Shown here one piece after another: positions 55,100 to 64,000 of a stretch of DNA of 64,000 nt. Under the pieces are notes generated by a model. That model was not told the DNA's origin and made no database searches. It was given only the letters and a program-made list of their open reading frames with translations. The position numbers were made by a program, and so were the translations under genes. Each line of letters begins with the position of its first letter. Position 1 is the first letter of the stretch. This DNA comes from Neoceratodus forsteri (lineage: Eukaryota > Chordata > Ceratodontiformes > Ceratodontidae), in assembly GCA_016271365.2 (NCBI GenBank), contig CM057453.1:1092854001-1092918000 (forward strand), in the 5' to 3' direction.

Positions 55100-55808
55100 G
55101 CTTCTGGGCGTCATGGCCACAGTCATTGCCACTGTTCCCATGTTCAGACTGCACATGCGGGTGCTCCAATTGACTCTTCGGGTGCAGAGGGACTAATGCA
55201 CCGATAAACTAGAACATCTGGCACTGGTCTCCTCAGCAGTCCGCAGGGTCCTCCGGTGGTGGATGGAGCCCCAAAATCTCTTAAAGGGTTCCTATTTCTG
55301 ATTTCATCTCCCCAGCACTTTTTCAGAACGGATGCCTCCTGCTTGGGCTGGGGGGGTGCACCTGGGTCCCTTCCAGACTCAGGGTACCTGGTCCCAGATC
55401 AAGACGTTCCTCCAAATAAACATCCTCGAGATGAGGGCAGTTTTGTATGCCATGCAGGTCTTCCAGAACCACCACTCTCTGGGTCAGTTGTTGATTCAGT
55501 CAGACAATCTCACTGTGGTCTACCATATCAACAAATGGGAGGGGGGGGACGCATTAATTTCGCCTTTTGAGGAAAGCAATGAGGGTCTAGTACTGGGCAC
55601 TGGACCATGGCCTGGTACTCTCGGCAGTCCATGTCCCAGGCGGACTGAACACTTTGGCGGACAGCCTCAGCTGTGTTCGGTCGAGGATGCACAAATGGGA
55701 ACTTCTGTGGTGCGTCACAGAAGACCTGTTCGACAGGTAGGGGGCGTACAAAGTTGGACCTTTATGCGTCCCCACTCAACAGAAAATGGACCAGTTTTTG
55801 CTCACTAG
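55100..55808 (+). pseudogene. DIRS-C RNase H, frameshifted
   Basis: FFRTDASCLGWGG near 55320 carries the first RNase H Asp. In the next frame INILEMRAVLYAMQ and IQSDNLTVVYHINKWEGG (55420-55545) carry the Glu and second Asp. The last block is degraded (AEHFGGQPQL instead of NxxADxLS). A one- or two-base shift near 55370 separates the frames. Confidence 0.82.
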
Positions 55809-57095
55809 ATCGAGGGCCTGGCATTTTCTGGCAAGACATGTTGTCCCTCTCTTGGGGCAGAAGGTTACTTCATGCCTTCCATCCATTTCCTCTGATTCAG
55901 AGGTTGTTAATCAAACTGCAGATGGAGGGGGCCAGCATGATCCTGGTAGCGCCCTACTGGCCATGGCAGATATGGTTTCCATTACTGCAACAGTTAGCAG
56001 AGGAACCTCCAATCACCCTGCCTGTCTGCAGGGATTTGCTGATGCAGGCTCAGGGGACCCTGGTCCATCCACACCCTACAACCCTTCGTCTGCATGCCTC
56101 TCTCCTTATGACATATCTGTTGCTCGGTTTGGGGTTTCCCAGAAGGTGGCTGACATCCTGGTGGAGACTAGGGAGGCCTCTACCAGAGCAACCTACACCA
56201 TGAAGTGGAAAAGGTTTGCCATCTGGACCCTTTCACCTGTCCAGTGAGCCAGAACCTGGACTATCTGATATCATTGTCAGACTCAGGCCTCCAGTATTCA
56301 TCCCTCAAGGTGCACCTTTTGGCTATATCTGCTTTCCACAAACTCATGGATGGTCGTACCGTGGCTCAGCTGGATGTGACCCATACTTTTCTCAGGGGCA
56401 TCCTGCATCTGAAGCCTCCTATCTGTAACCCTGGGTCAATTTTTCCAAAACAAAATTTATCTCCATTTGAGCCAGCCGCATCTTGCGAGCTAAGCTTCCT
56501 TTCATGGAAAGCGTTATTTTAGGTCACTGCTACTTCTGCTCGGAGGATTTCCAAGCTTCTGGCTTTCTGGTTTGAGGAGCCTTATTTGGTTTTTTACTAA
56601 GATAGGATGTCTTTGCACATGATTCCTAAGTTTCTTCCTAAAGTGGTGTCTGAGTTTACCCAGAACTAATCTATCCACCTACCTGTATATTTTCCAGAGC
56701 ATGCCAATCCAGGGGGGAAGCACTGCTTCTTACTAGATGTGCACATAATTCTGAAGTATAATCTGCTGTGAACTAAAGACTGCAGAAAGTCAAAGCAGCT
56801 TTTCGTTTCTTTCACCCAAGAAAGATAAGGCATTCAGGTTTCCAAACAATGTTTGTCCAAATTGTTGGCCAGTTGTATTGTGTTTTGTTACAGTAAACAT
56901 GGCAAGGAGTTGGCGGGGACGGTGAAAGCCCTCTCCACGAGGGGCATGTTTCAAGGGGGGCTTAGCAGCTGACATCTGCGCTGCTACCACCTGCAGTACC
57001 ATCCATGCTTTCACCAAGCACTACAGTCTGGACACTGCCTCCAGAGCCCATGCAGGCTTTGACTGGGCTGTACTTCATGGCCTTCTGTCTTAGGC
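55809..57095 (+). pseudogene. DIRS-C connector and tyrosine recombinase
   Basis: The connector has a HAFHPFPLIQRLLIKL and ILVAPYWPWQIWFP segment (55870-55985), the block between RNase H and recombinase in these elements. The recombinase N-domain reads STRATYTMKWKRFAIW (56180-56225). The central part is FLRGILHLKPP with LLAFWFEEPYLVF. The C-terminus is TRGMFQGGLAADICAAT then HAFTKHYSLD (57010-57035) with the putative catalytic Tyr. Several stops are present. The second-half Arg is in a TRGM context with the preceding His lost. Confidence 0.8.
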
Positions 57096-57157
57096 CTCAG
57101 TCTGCCTGCCTCTCGGACTGTTGTGATGTGCTTGTAATTGCTTGGGACTCATTCCCA

Positions 57158-57260
57158 TGGTGTGACCTGATGACTGAGATACCCCCGAAGAAGATGGAAC
57201 AGTCATGTAAGAACTTACCATAACAGTAGATCTTCAAGAGGATCTCAACCATCAGGTCTG
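57158..57260. repeat. DIRS-C internal complementary region
   Basis: 57158-57196 is the reverse complement of the left outer end (GTGACCTGATGACTGA block). 57203-57260 is the reverse complement of the right outer end (TAAGAACTTACCATAACAGT block). The same layout occurs in DIRS-A and DIRS-B. Confidence 0.92.
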
Positions 57261-57414
57261 CCTTTCCTCCCACCATCTCCCTACTTGGGGTCCTCTTTTC
57301 AGACTAGCTATCTGGTGTCTCCAGCCTTTTATTTCCACTTGGGTACCTCTCTCTTTTTCTCTTCTCAGTTCCGCGCAGCCAACGTTTGCTCTGTTAGTCT
57401 CGGGGTGGGGGGTG

Positions 57415-57622
57415 GCTACTAAGGAGGGAGTGAGGCCACTCACATCTTTATGGGGTTGATGACGTCGGCAGGTGACGACAACAACGTGGGCGGTCCCAGT
57501 TGTACTGCTGGAAAAGTCTTCCGTGTGGATCCTGCTTCACCAACGGTGAAGTTTGTATGGTGTTACCTGATGACTAAGATCCTCTCGAAGATCTACTGCT
57601 ACGGAAAGTTCTTATGTAACTG
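57415..57622 (-). repeat. DIRS-C right inverted terminal repeat
   Basis: Mirror of 52160-52310. The outermost bases ACGGAAAGTTCTTATGTAAC pair with the internal complementary region. Confidence 0.92.
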
Positions 57623-58224
57623 TTCTTTCTTCAGCTTGGATGTGGGACAAGAAGGCAAGACCATCTGTTTAAGCATCTGTTTTTCTATAGCCAGTTGTAG
57701 AATACTAGATGAAATTGCCTCCTTCCAGGATTTTACTACAGTATTACAAAAAGGCAAAGTCCCTCTACCATACTTCAGATCCAGCTGTTGAGTGCTCAGG
57801 TTATCCTTCTCTGACTAAGTTTGTGTACATAAGCAGCTCAGTAAGTATACACATATTAAGACAAATGTTAATCTAGCCATAGTTATTGTACAGTTAATAC
57901 AGTTATAAAGGAAAACTGCTAACTGACAGTACAGACTAATATCCAAATAGTGCAACTCATTTTAGTAATAAAACATGCCTGTAAAGCAGCTGGTTACTCT
58001 AAACTTTCAGTACACAGACGGGCTCCCAGCAGTCTGCCTGATGAGGCTTCACATTTAAAGAAGAACCTCACCCCCAAAGTCAAAACGGGACCCAGGAGCT
58101 CCTCCCTGAACCCAAGCACTAGCCAGCTACAATGATGGTGAACTTTGCATCAGTGGCAGATAAGTACTACCAATATCACCCCATGAGAGTGTGATTGCAA
58201 TAAAGTACTGTAATATAGTACATA
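57623..58224. other. Unassigned sequence right of DIRS-C
   Basis: About 600 bp with no recognisable exon, TIR, LTR or long repeat. Confidence 0.4.
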
Positions 58225-58395
58225 CAGATGTAGTTTAGTTGCCGTATTGGTCCTTGTAAGAACAGATCCAAAAGCAAATGGTTTGATACCTTTTATTGGA
58301 CCAAAATAGATGTTACAAAAAGAACAAAGTACCTAAGCTTTTGGACCAACCAAGTCCTTCCTCGGAAGCTTATGGCAGTTATTTAGAAAAATCAC
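58225..58395 (+). repeat. Interspersed repeat, family also at 190-310
   Basis: Contains GATACCTTTTATTGGACCAA and GATGTTACAAAA in the order seen inverted at 190-310. A further conserved-looking part (AAGCTTTTGGACCAACCAAG) extends to the right. Class unknown. Confidence 0.6.
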
Positions 58396-58929
58396 ATCCT
58401 ATTAACACCCAGATCATAGAAACATAGAATTTGACGGCAGATAAGGACTGCTTGGCCCACCCAGTCTGCCCATTTCCCTACCTAATGGATAAGCTGCAGA
58501 TCCTAGTTAACCAGCAGCCTACTTCTTTCTACCCCACCCCCTAGAATTGCCTTATGGCTGTCCCATGCATGCTTGAATTCAGTCACTGTTTTTGACTCCA
58601 CAACCTCCTCCGGAAGGCCGTTCCATGCATCCACAACCCTCTCTGTGAAAAAATGCTTCTTACATTACCTCTGAGCACGCCCCCCATCTTCAAATTGTCC
58701 CCTTCTTCTTGCACACCTTTTTTGAAAGATGCTACCTCTTGGACTTTGTTGATTCCTTGAGGTACTTGAATGTTTCTATCATGTCCCCCTCTCCCTCCTT
58801 TCCTCGAGGCTATACATATTAAGCTCCTTTAGTCTCTCTTCATATGTCTTCCTGTGCAGACCCTGCACCATTTTAGTTGCCCTCCTCTGGACAGCTTCCA
58901 TCTTGTCTATGTCCTTGCGAGACTGGGTC

Positions 58930-61406
58930 TCAGAACTGCACACAGTACTCCAGATGGGGTCTCACCAGCTGTCTGTACAGAGGGATAACAACTTCCTGTT
59001 TTCTACTGGTGATGCCTCTCCTTATGCATCCCAGTATCCCCCCAGCCCTCCTTACTGCCCTCTCACATTGCTTGCCCACTTTTAAGTCATCTGATATGAC
59101 TACTCCCAGGTCCCTTTCCATTTTTGTTGTTGTTAGTATCTCACCCCCCATTGTGTACTCTTCCCCTGGGTTTTTGTTTCCCAGGTGCATTACCTTGCAC
59201 TTCTTAGCATTAAATCTAAACTGCCATACATTTGACCATTCCTCTAACCTTGCCAAGTCCCTTCTCATCCTTTCCACCCCACCTTGTGCATCAACTCTGT
59301 TGCAGATCTTTGTGTCATCTGCAAAGAGACATACTTTTCCTTCCTGTCCTTCTGCAATGTAAACACAAAGACATTGAAGAGACCAGTCTAATACTGAACA
59401 CTCGGCACCCACTAGTGACCCCACTTTCTTCAGAGTGGACTCTATTTACTATTACACTCTGTGTCCTATTCTCCAGCCAATTCTTTACCCAGGCTATCAT
59501 CTTGGGACCCATTCCCAGGCTGGCTAACTTGTATATTAATCTTTTGTGTGGGACTGAGTCAAATGCCTTGCTAAAGTCTAGGTAAGCCATGTCCACAGCC
59601 CCTCCCTGATCTACTACTTTGGTCACCCAGTCAAAGAAATCTATTAGATTCGTCTGGCATGACCTTCCTGCTGTAAATCCATGCTGTCTTGGGTCCTGTG
59701 CCCTCTGGCCTCTAGGTACTCGACAGTTCTTTCCTTCAAGTGATTCCATCATTTTCCCTATCACTGAGGTTAAACTAACTGGTCTGCAGTTTCCGCTTCT
59801 GTCCTGCTCCCACTTTTGTGAAGGGAATCACATCAGCCCTCCTCCAGTCCTCAGGTACCACCCCATCCTCCATGATTTGTCAAAGAGGGTAGTCAGTGGT
59901 GTCACTAGTTCTACCCTTAGTTCTTTTCAATTCTGGGATGAATCCCATCAGGCCCCATTGCTTTGTCCACCTTCAATTTTATTAGTTCTTTCAGAACTCT
60001 TTCTTCTGTAAATGGGCTGGTATCAACTTCTGTATCAGGCGTTTCTATTGTTTGTTTTAGGTACCTCCACCTCTTCATTTGTAAATACTGAGCAAAAATA
60101 TTTGTTTAGTATCTCTGCCTTTTCACAGTCACCCTCTGTCCCTCCCTCCCTTTATTAAGCCTCACTATCCCTCCCTTAGTCTTCCTTGCTCCTGATGTAC
60201 CTAAAAAGGTTTTATCCCCCTTCTTAACTGAGTTGGCTATCTTTTCCTCAGTTCGGGCCTTTTCTGTTCTGACTGCCTTCCCAGCTACCTTTTGCTTTAA
60301 CTGATACAATTCTCTGTCCTGCTTCTTCTGTGATTCCTTGTACTTTCTGAATGCTTTCTTTTTCTCTTGAACCTTCACTGCCACTTCCTTTGAGAACCAT
60401 AGTGGTTTCTTACATAGTTTTGTTTTATTTGCTTCACACAAAGGCTTATTACCTCTGTGATGGCAGTTTTTATTATTCCCCATTGTTCTTCCACCCTTCC
60501 TTCCTGCCCATTTGCTAGTGCATTCCTTAGGCACTCACCCATTTTGGCAAAGTCAGCCCTCCTGAAGTCCAGTACTTTTGCCTTTGTATGGCTTGACTCT
60601 ATTGCTGTTTTTATTATGAACCATACTGTTCGATGGTCGCTAGTTCCCAGATGGCTACCCACTTCTACATGTGATCCTCTCCATCTCCATTTGAGAGGAC
60701 CAGGTCTAAGAATGCTCTCCTCTCGAGTGGGTTCCAGTACTAGTTGTCTAAGGCATGCCCCCTGTACGGCATCTAGAATAACCCCACTCTTAGAAGTGGC
60801 TGCTGCAACTGCACTCCAGTTAACATCTGGCATATTCAGATCACCCATCAGCAATATCTCCCTTTATCTGCCATTCTAAGTATACTTTCTATCATTTCCT
60901 TGTCCATTTCCTCCCCTGAGGAGGGTCTATGCTCTAACCCCTGTGTGGATTGTGGTGCCATTGCCTGCCTCCAAATTGACACAGTGCTTCTTCTCCTCCC
61001 TGTTTACCCTTTTGTTCTGTTGCTTTGATTTCTTCTCTTATGTAGAGAGCTACTCCTCCTCCTCTTTACCCTCCCTGTCCCTCCTGTAGATAGTGTATCC
61101 TGGTATGTTTATGTCCCATTCATGGTTCTGTGTGTACCATGTTTCTGTGACTGCCACGATATCCAGATGTTCCTCCTCCATCAAGGCCACTAATTCAGGA
61201 AGCTTGCTACCCAGACTATGGGCATTGGTACTCATTCCTCTCCATTTTTTGATGGCTTTACCTTCTGTAGCAGCATCACCCACTGACCTTTCTACCTTGG
61301 TCTTTTTCTCATTTAGTACCCTGTTTTGTAGGGGGAGGCTGGGATTTTCCTGCTGCTTATCAGTGCCTCCCCCCTTGACTAGTTTAAAAGCTTGCAAATG
61401 AAACAT
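58930..61406 (-). pseudogene. CR1 ORF2: endonuclease and reverse transcriptase
   Basis: Endonuclease frame 61406-61050 reads STNAHSLGSKLPELVALMEE then HLDIVAVTETWYTQNHEWDI. Frame 60854-60375 begins LMGDLNMPDVNWSAVAAATS and contains SDHRTVWF, supplying the GDLN and SDH catalytic blocks. The linker (60534-60106) has KKPLWFSKEVAVKVQEKKKA. The RT frames (59764-59315 and 59424-58930) include YLDFSKAFDSVPHKRLIYKL and LFADDTKICNRVD with FADD intact, then PLYRQLVRPHLEYCVQF. Frame changes, for example near 59350, and a lost finger block break the protein. Confidence 0.88.
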
Positions 61407-61427
61407 TTAAAACGATTGCCCAAAGAC

Positions 61428-62272
61428 TTATTCCTTCCTGGACAGATGCAGACCATCCTGCCAGTATAGGCTGGTGTCCCTCAGGTGGAACCCCAGTCCC
61501 CAATGAAGCCAAACCCTGTGCTCCACACCATTTTTCAACCATTCATTAAACTGCATGGTGCAAAGTACCCTCGCCTCACCCATGCCACTGATAGGCAGCA
61601 CCTCTGAGAAGGACACTGTGTGTGCTACTTGTCTTAAGCCCCTCCCCAACTCTACAAAGTCCTTCTCCACTGCTCTAATCTCATAATGAGCCAAGTCATT
61701 TGTCCCTAGGTGGACAATAACGTCCAGCTCAGACTCCCGTGCAACTGTTCTCGTGATCCTAATGATGCGCTTCCTGTCCCTCCAAGCCATGGCACCAGGC
61801 AGGCACCTTACTTCAGTTTTCCTGCTTCCCCCAGTTCTTTCCCCTGCTGCTTCCTTTCCTTGTGGTGCCCTCTGCCTCCTTCCTGAGGGCCTCCCTTGTG
61901 ACAGTTGTCTGCACCCTCCTTAGTCTCCTCTGCGGGTGCATCCATAGGGGAACTATGCTCCCCCAGAATGGTGTATGGATTGTGGAGTGGAACAGCTGAC
62001 TGGGTGTGCCTCTGTTCCACCACTCTTACTCTCTCTGAGCCCACTGTGGTCCAACTGCTGTGCTTTCTTCGCAACCTCTGAGGTAGTGGTGGTGGCTCTG
62101 GTGCTCCCTGGATGGGGGAGGTCCCCTTGCTACTGTCCAGTGCAGCCTGAAGACGGGCAGCTTCCTCCCTCAGGGCAGATAGTTGTCTGCAAACAAGGCA
62201 GCATCTCAGCCTCCAAAAAGACTCCCGGAAGACTGCTGCCCCACAGCCATTACATTGTACTACTCCCCACAA
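61428..62272 (-). pseudogene. CR1 ORF1 with Cys motif, coiled coil and esterase signature
   Basis: The first frame (62272-61808, 154 codons) starts MWGVVQCNGCGAAVFRESFW. It has CxxC...CCLVC spacing, suggesting a zinc-binding N-terminus. A short heptad-like helix SALREEAARLQAALDSS follows, then a Pro-rich basic stretch. The second frame (61790-61428) has VIVHLGTNDLA and, near its end, QDGLHLSRKE. These match blocks III and V of the SGNH/GDSL esterase-like domain known in CR1 ORF1 proteins, with a DxxH catalytic pair. A frameshift near 61800 separates the halves. It probably acts as an RNA-binding chaperone-like protein in the family. Confidence 0.8.
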
Positions 62273-62290
62273 AAATGTCTACCTTGTTTA

Positions 62291-63189
62291 GTTGGGTTTT
62301 TTTTGTGTGTGTGATTGTTGTGTTATATAGAAATATATGTATTTATATAATGTGTGCTTATATTGTCAGTGCAGTGTGCTAGAGAGGATATGACAGTGAT
62401 ATGCACCTTGCCCTCTTGAGGAAATGATGTCAGAACCCCATGTTTAAATGAACTATTTCCAGGGGTGTGTAGGGTTTCGGCCTAAACTGTGCCCTCACAA
62501 AACATTCAGCTAAAAGCTTTGACATACCGCTGCGATGAGTGTCTTCTTGTCTGCAAGATGCCATACACAACAATTTGATAGAGGAAATACCCTGCTAATC
62601 AAACAGAGAAAAATACAAACATCCAAGTCAGACACAGGTAAACCTCCCCAACCCCAAAACAGTCTGGTGACTTGTGCTCTGAAAACAGTCAGCCTCAAAA
62701 CACGTCAGCTGTGCAGAAGGGCAGACACAGAAAACAGTATTCAGCCTCTGTGGGTTTAAACTCTTCTTGCACTGAAAATCTTAACAATTGTAACAAAAGT
62801 GAAGCAAGCTCCACCTCCCTCTGTTGATTGAAAGACTGCCTTTTATGATAATTCTAAGTTCCTTATTTCACCCTTCAGTTAGAAGTATCCTCCACCTGAA
62901 GAATATTAACTTTCCTAAGGAATCCGCTTCAAACCAAAGACAGTTGTAAATTGTAAGGTTCACCTCCCTCTGTTGTGAGCACAACTCGCTTTCTTGAAAA
63001 TCCTAAGTCCAGTGTTGCAGCTTCCAGCCAGAGGTAGCTTCACCTGAAGACTATTAGGTACATAAAAAAAAATTCTCATTAGTTTAAAATACTCATTTAA
63101 ACCATAACTGAAGTTTAATTTAGAGGAACCAGATTTCACCAGTTTGCTTGTAGTTGAGAAGCCTTCCAAGGTCAAATGTCAACCAGCCG
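62291..63189. other. Unassigned sequence with a diverged tandem duplication
   Basis: A/T-rich sequence upstream of the CR1 5' end. Apart from the duplicated block at 62805-63060, nothing is recognised. Confidence 0.4.
62805..63060. repeat. About 150-bp diverged tandem duplication
   Basis: CACCTCCCTCTGTTG occurs at about 62811 and 62962. Downstream both copies have a TTCTAAGTTCC or CCTAAGTCCAG block and a CACCTGAAGAxTATTA block, giving a period near 151 bp. Confidence 0.65.
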
Positions 63190-64000
63190 GTCGGTGGAGG
63201 GTGGGGTGGGGTGAGATGGCACTGAGTAGCCCTGTTTGAGTCACCCAGGAAACAAAGCAGTATGGTGGGGGGGAGAACAAATCATGAAAGAAGGAAATAC
63301 AGGCCTCAGAAGCAAAGGTTTAATGCTCTGGAGCTGCAATTTGCCTAAACCCTCACTCAAGATGACTTAAGGGAACTTACTCGGAAAAAAAAGATATAAA
63401 CAAACTGCCACAGAGTTTCCTTTGTTTAGAACCTACCAGCAGTATTTAGTGGCAGTAGAAAAGGCAGGATGATTACTCACGCTCAGATTTAAGCAAGCAG
63501 AGCAGTTGTCCAGAATAACAGCTGTGCACGCAGAAAATGGGTATTTGCTCACTAAAGGGGATCATATTAATAAGTGCTTCAGTGAATATTGTGATATTGT
63601 TGCTCAGAGTCATCCAGGGAAGCTTTGGAGGTTCCGTGTACTTTGACAGAACTTAGAGATGCTGTTTGCAACATAGGTCTACAAAAATCCCCCCAGCCCT
63701 GACAACTTTTCCTTGGAATTTTACACATCAAACCAAGATCTACTCCTATTGCAGTTGTCTGTATATGAGGACATTGTCTGTAGAGGGTCCTTTCTGGAAC
63801 AGGAAAAGAAAATGATGGCAGATAAAGGTCTAGCAACCCATCCAGTCTGCCTGAGCACCGTCTAATTTTGGGATAGTGTCCTTGTCAGTCCTCCTACTCT
63901 CCTAGTCTTCCCCTTGCACTATTCCTTGTGCCTGTCCCATCCCGTTTTGAGCCCTCCCAGTGTTTCAGCCAAATGACCTTGGGAATTCTGGAAGCTTGTT
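63190..64000 (+). mobile_element. L1/Tx1 plus CR1-tail composite, copy C, cut by window end
   Basis: Matches 43115-43296 joined directly to 44104-44893, without the TTAA element present in copy A. It also lacks about 70 bp around the A run and REPQWLDDF region (63600). The minus-strand CR1 tail begins at the same L1 position (about 63812) and the copy continues past base 64000. Confidence 0.85.
63812..64000 (-). mobile_element. CR1 3' tail, copy C, partial
   Basis: Same truncation point as in copies A and B (GATGGCAGATAAAGGTCTAG), running off the window at GGAAGCTTGTT. This shows that the CR1 insertion pre-dates the copying of this segment. Confidence 0.75.

Larger units (their letters stand above)
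52160..57622 (+). mobile_element. DIRS-C: near-complete DIRS retrotransposon
   Basis: At 5.46 kb this has inverted terminal repeats (52160-52310 and 57415-57622), gag, RT, RNase H, recombinase and an internal complementary region (57158-57260), in the same order as DIRS-A. Its ends (GTAAGAACTTACCATAACAG type) match DIRS-B, so B and C are one subfamily and A another. Frameshifts and stops are fewer than in DIRS-B but still disable every gene. There is no target duplication, as expected for a recombinase-integrated circle. Confidence 0.93.
58412..62290 (-). mobile_element. Near full-length CR1 LINE
   Basis: At about 3.9 kb on the minus strand this holds ORF1 (62272-61428), ORF2 (61406 to about 58900) and a 3' UTR ending TTCTATGTTTCTATGAT at 58413. 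Most CR1 copies are 5'-truncated, so a copy with ORF1 is uncommon. Frameshifts and stops are few for its length, and the RT FADD motif is intact. It is probably the youngest CR1 in the window, but still inactive. Confidence 0.9.

Overview
The window looks like vertebrate nuclear DNA from a large, repeat-rich genome. It is almost entirely intronic sequence packed with transposable elements. It holds no operons, ribosome binding sites, CRISPR arrays, or tRNA or rRNA genes. The mix is degenerate CR1 LINEs, three DIRS-type tyrosine-recombinase retrotransposons, L1/Tx1 and L2-like LINEs, tRNA-derived SINEs, and TTAA-flanked and hAT-like non-autonomous DNA transposons. It fits a DIRS-rich vertebrate. 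An amphibian, perhaps a caecilian, is my inference and is not proven by the sequence.

The only host coding sequence I can support is two short plus-strand exons, 5457-5588 and 41447-41536. Each is open in one frame and has good splice signals, and they are phase-compatible. They are probably exons of one gene that I do not recognise, separated by an intron of about 35.9 kb that contains most of the window.

Layout. 1-2160: unassigned, with small tandem repeats. 2170-2290: a short foldback. 2575-5190: minus CR1. 5457-5588: host exon. 5735-6300: CR1 3' end. 8985-18640: a plus CR1 split by an inverted SINE pair, by DIRS-A (10475-16326) and by an unclassified insert. 19180-31563: DIRS-B, opened by an LTR-like block, by an L2-like LINE that itself carries a probable solo LTR, and by a hAT-like element. 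31785-38390: a CR1 holding two SINE/MITE insertions, a third SINE with a 16-bp target duplication, and a second CR1, which in turn contains an unclassified 1.4-kb foldback/minisatellite insert. 38644-40032: a long-TIR TTAA element. 41447-41536: second host exon. 43115-52012: an L1 fragment with a TTAA element in it, followed by a near-identical 3.85-kb tandem duplication of L1, CR1-tail and minus-strand LINE sequence. 52160-57622: DIRS-C, almost complete. 58412-62290: a near full-length minus CR1 with an ORF1 esterase signature. 63190-64000: a third copy of the L1/CR1-tail composite running off the window.

All element genes show stops or frameshifts, so none looks autonomous. The value of the window is its insertion chronology. 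Target duplications, an empty site and the DIRS internal complementary regions give precise boundaries for many elements. The least explained sequence is the 36166-37560 insert with two tandem inverted-repeat modules and a minisatellite.
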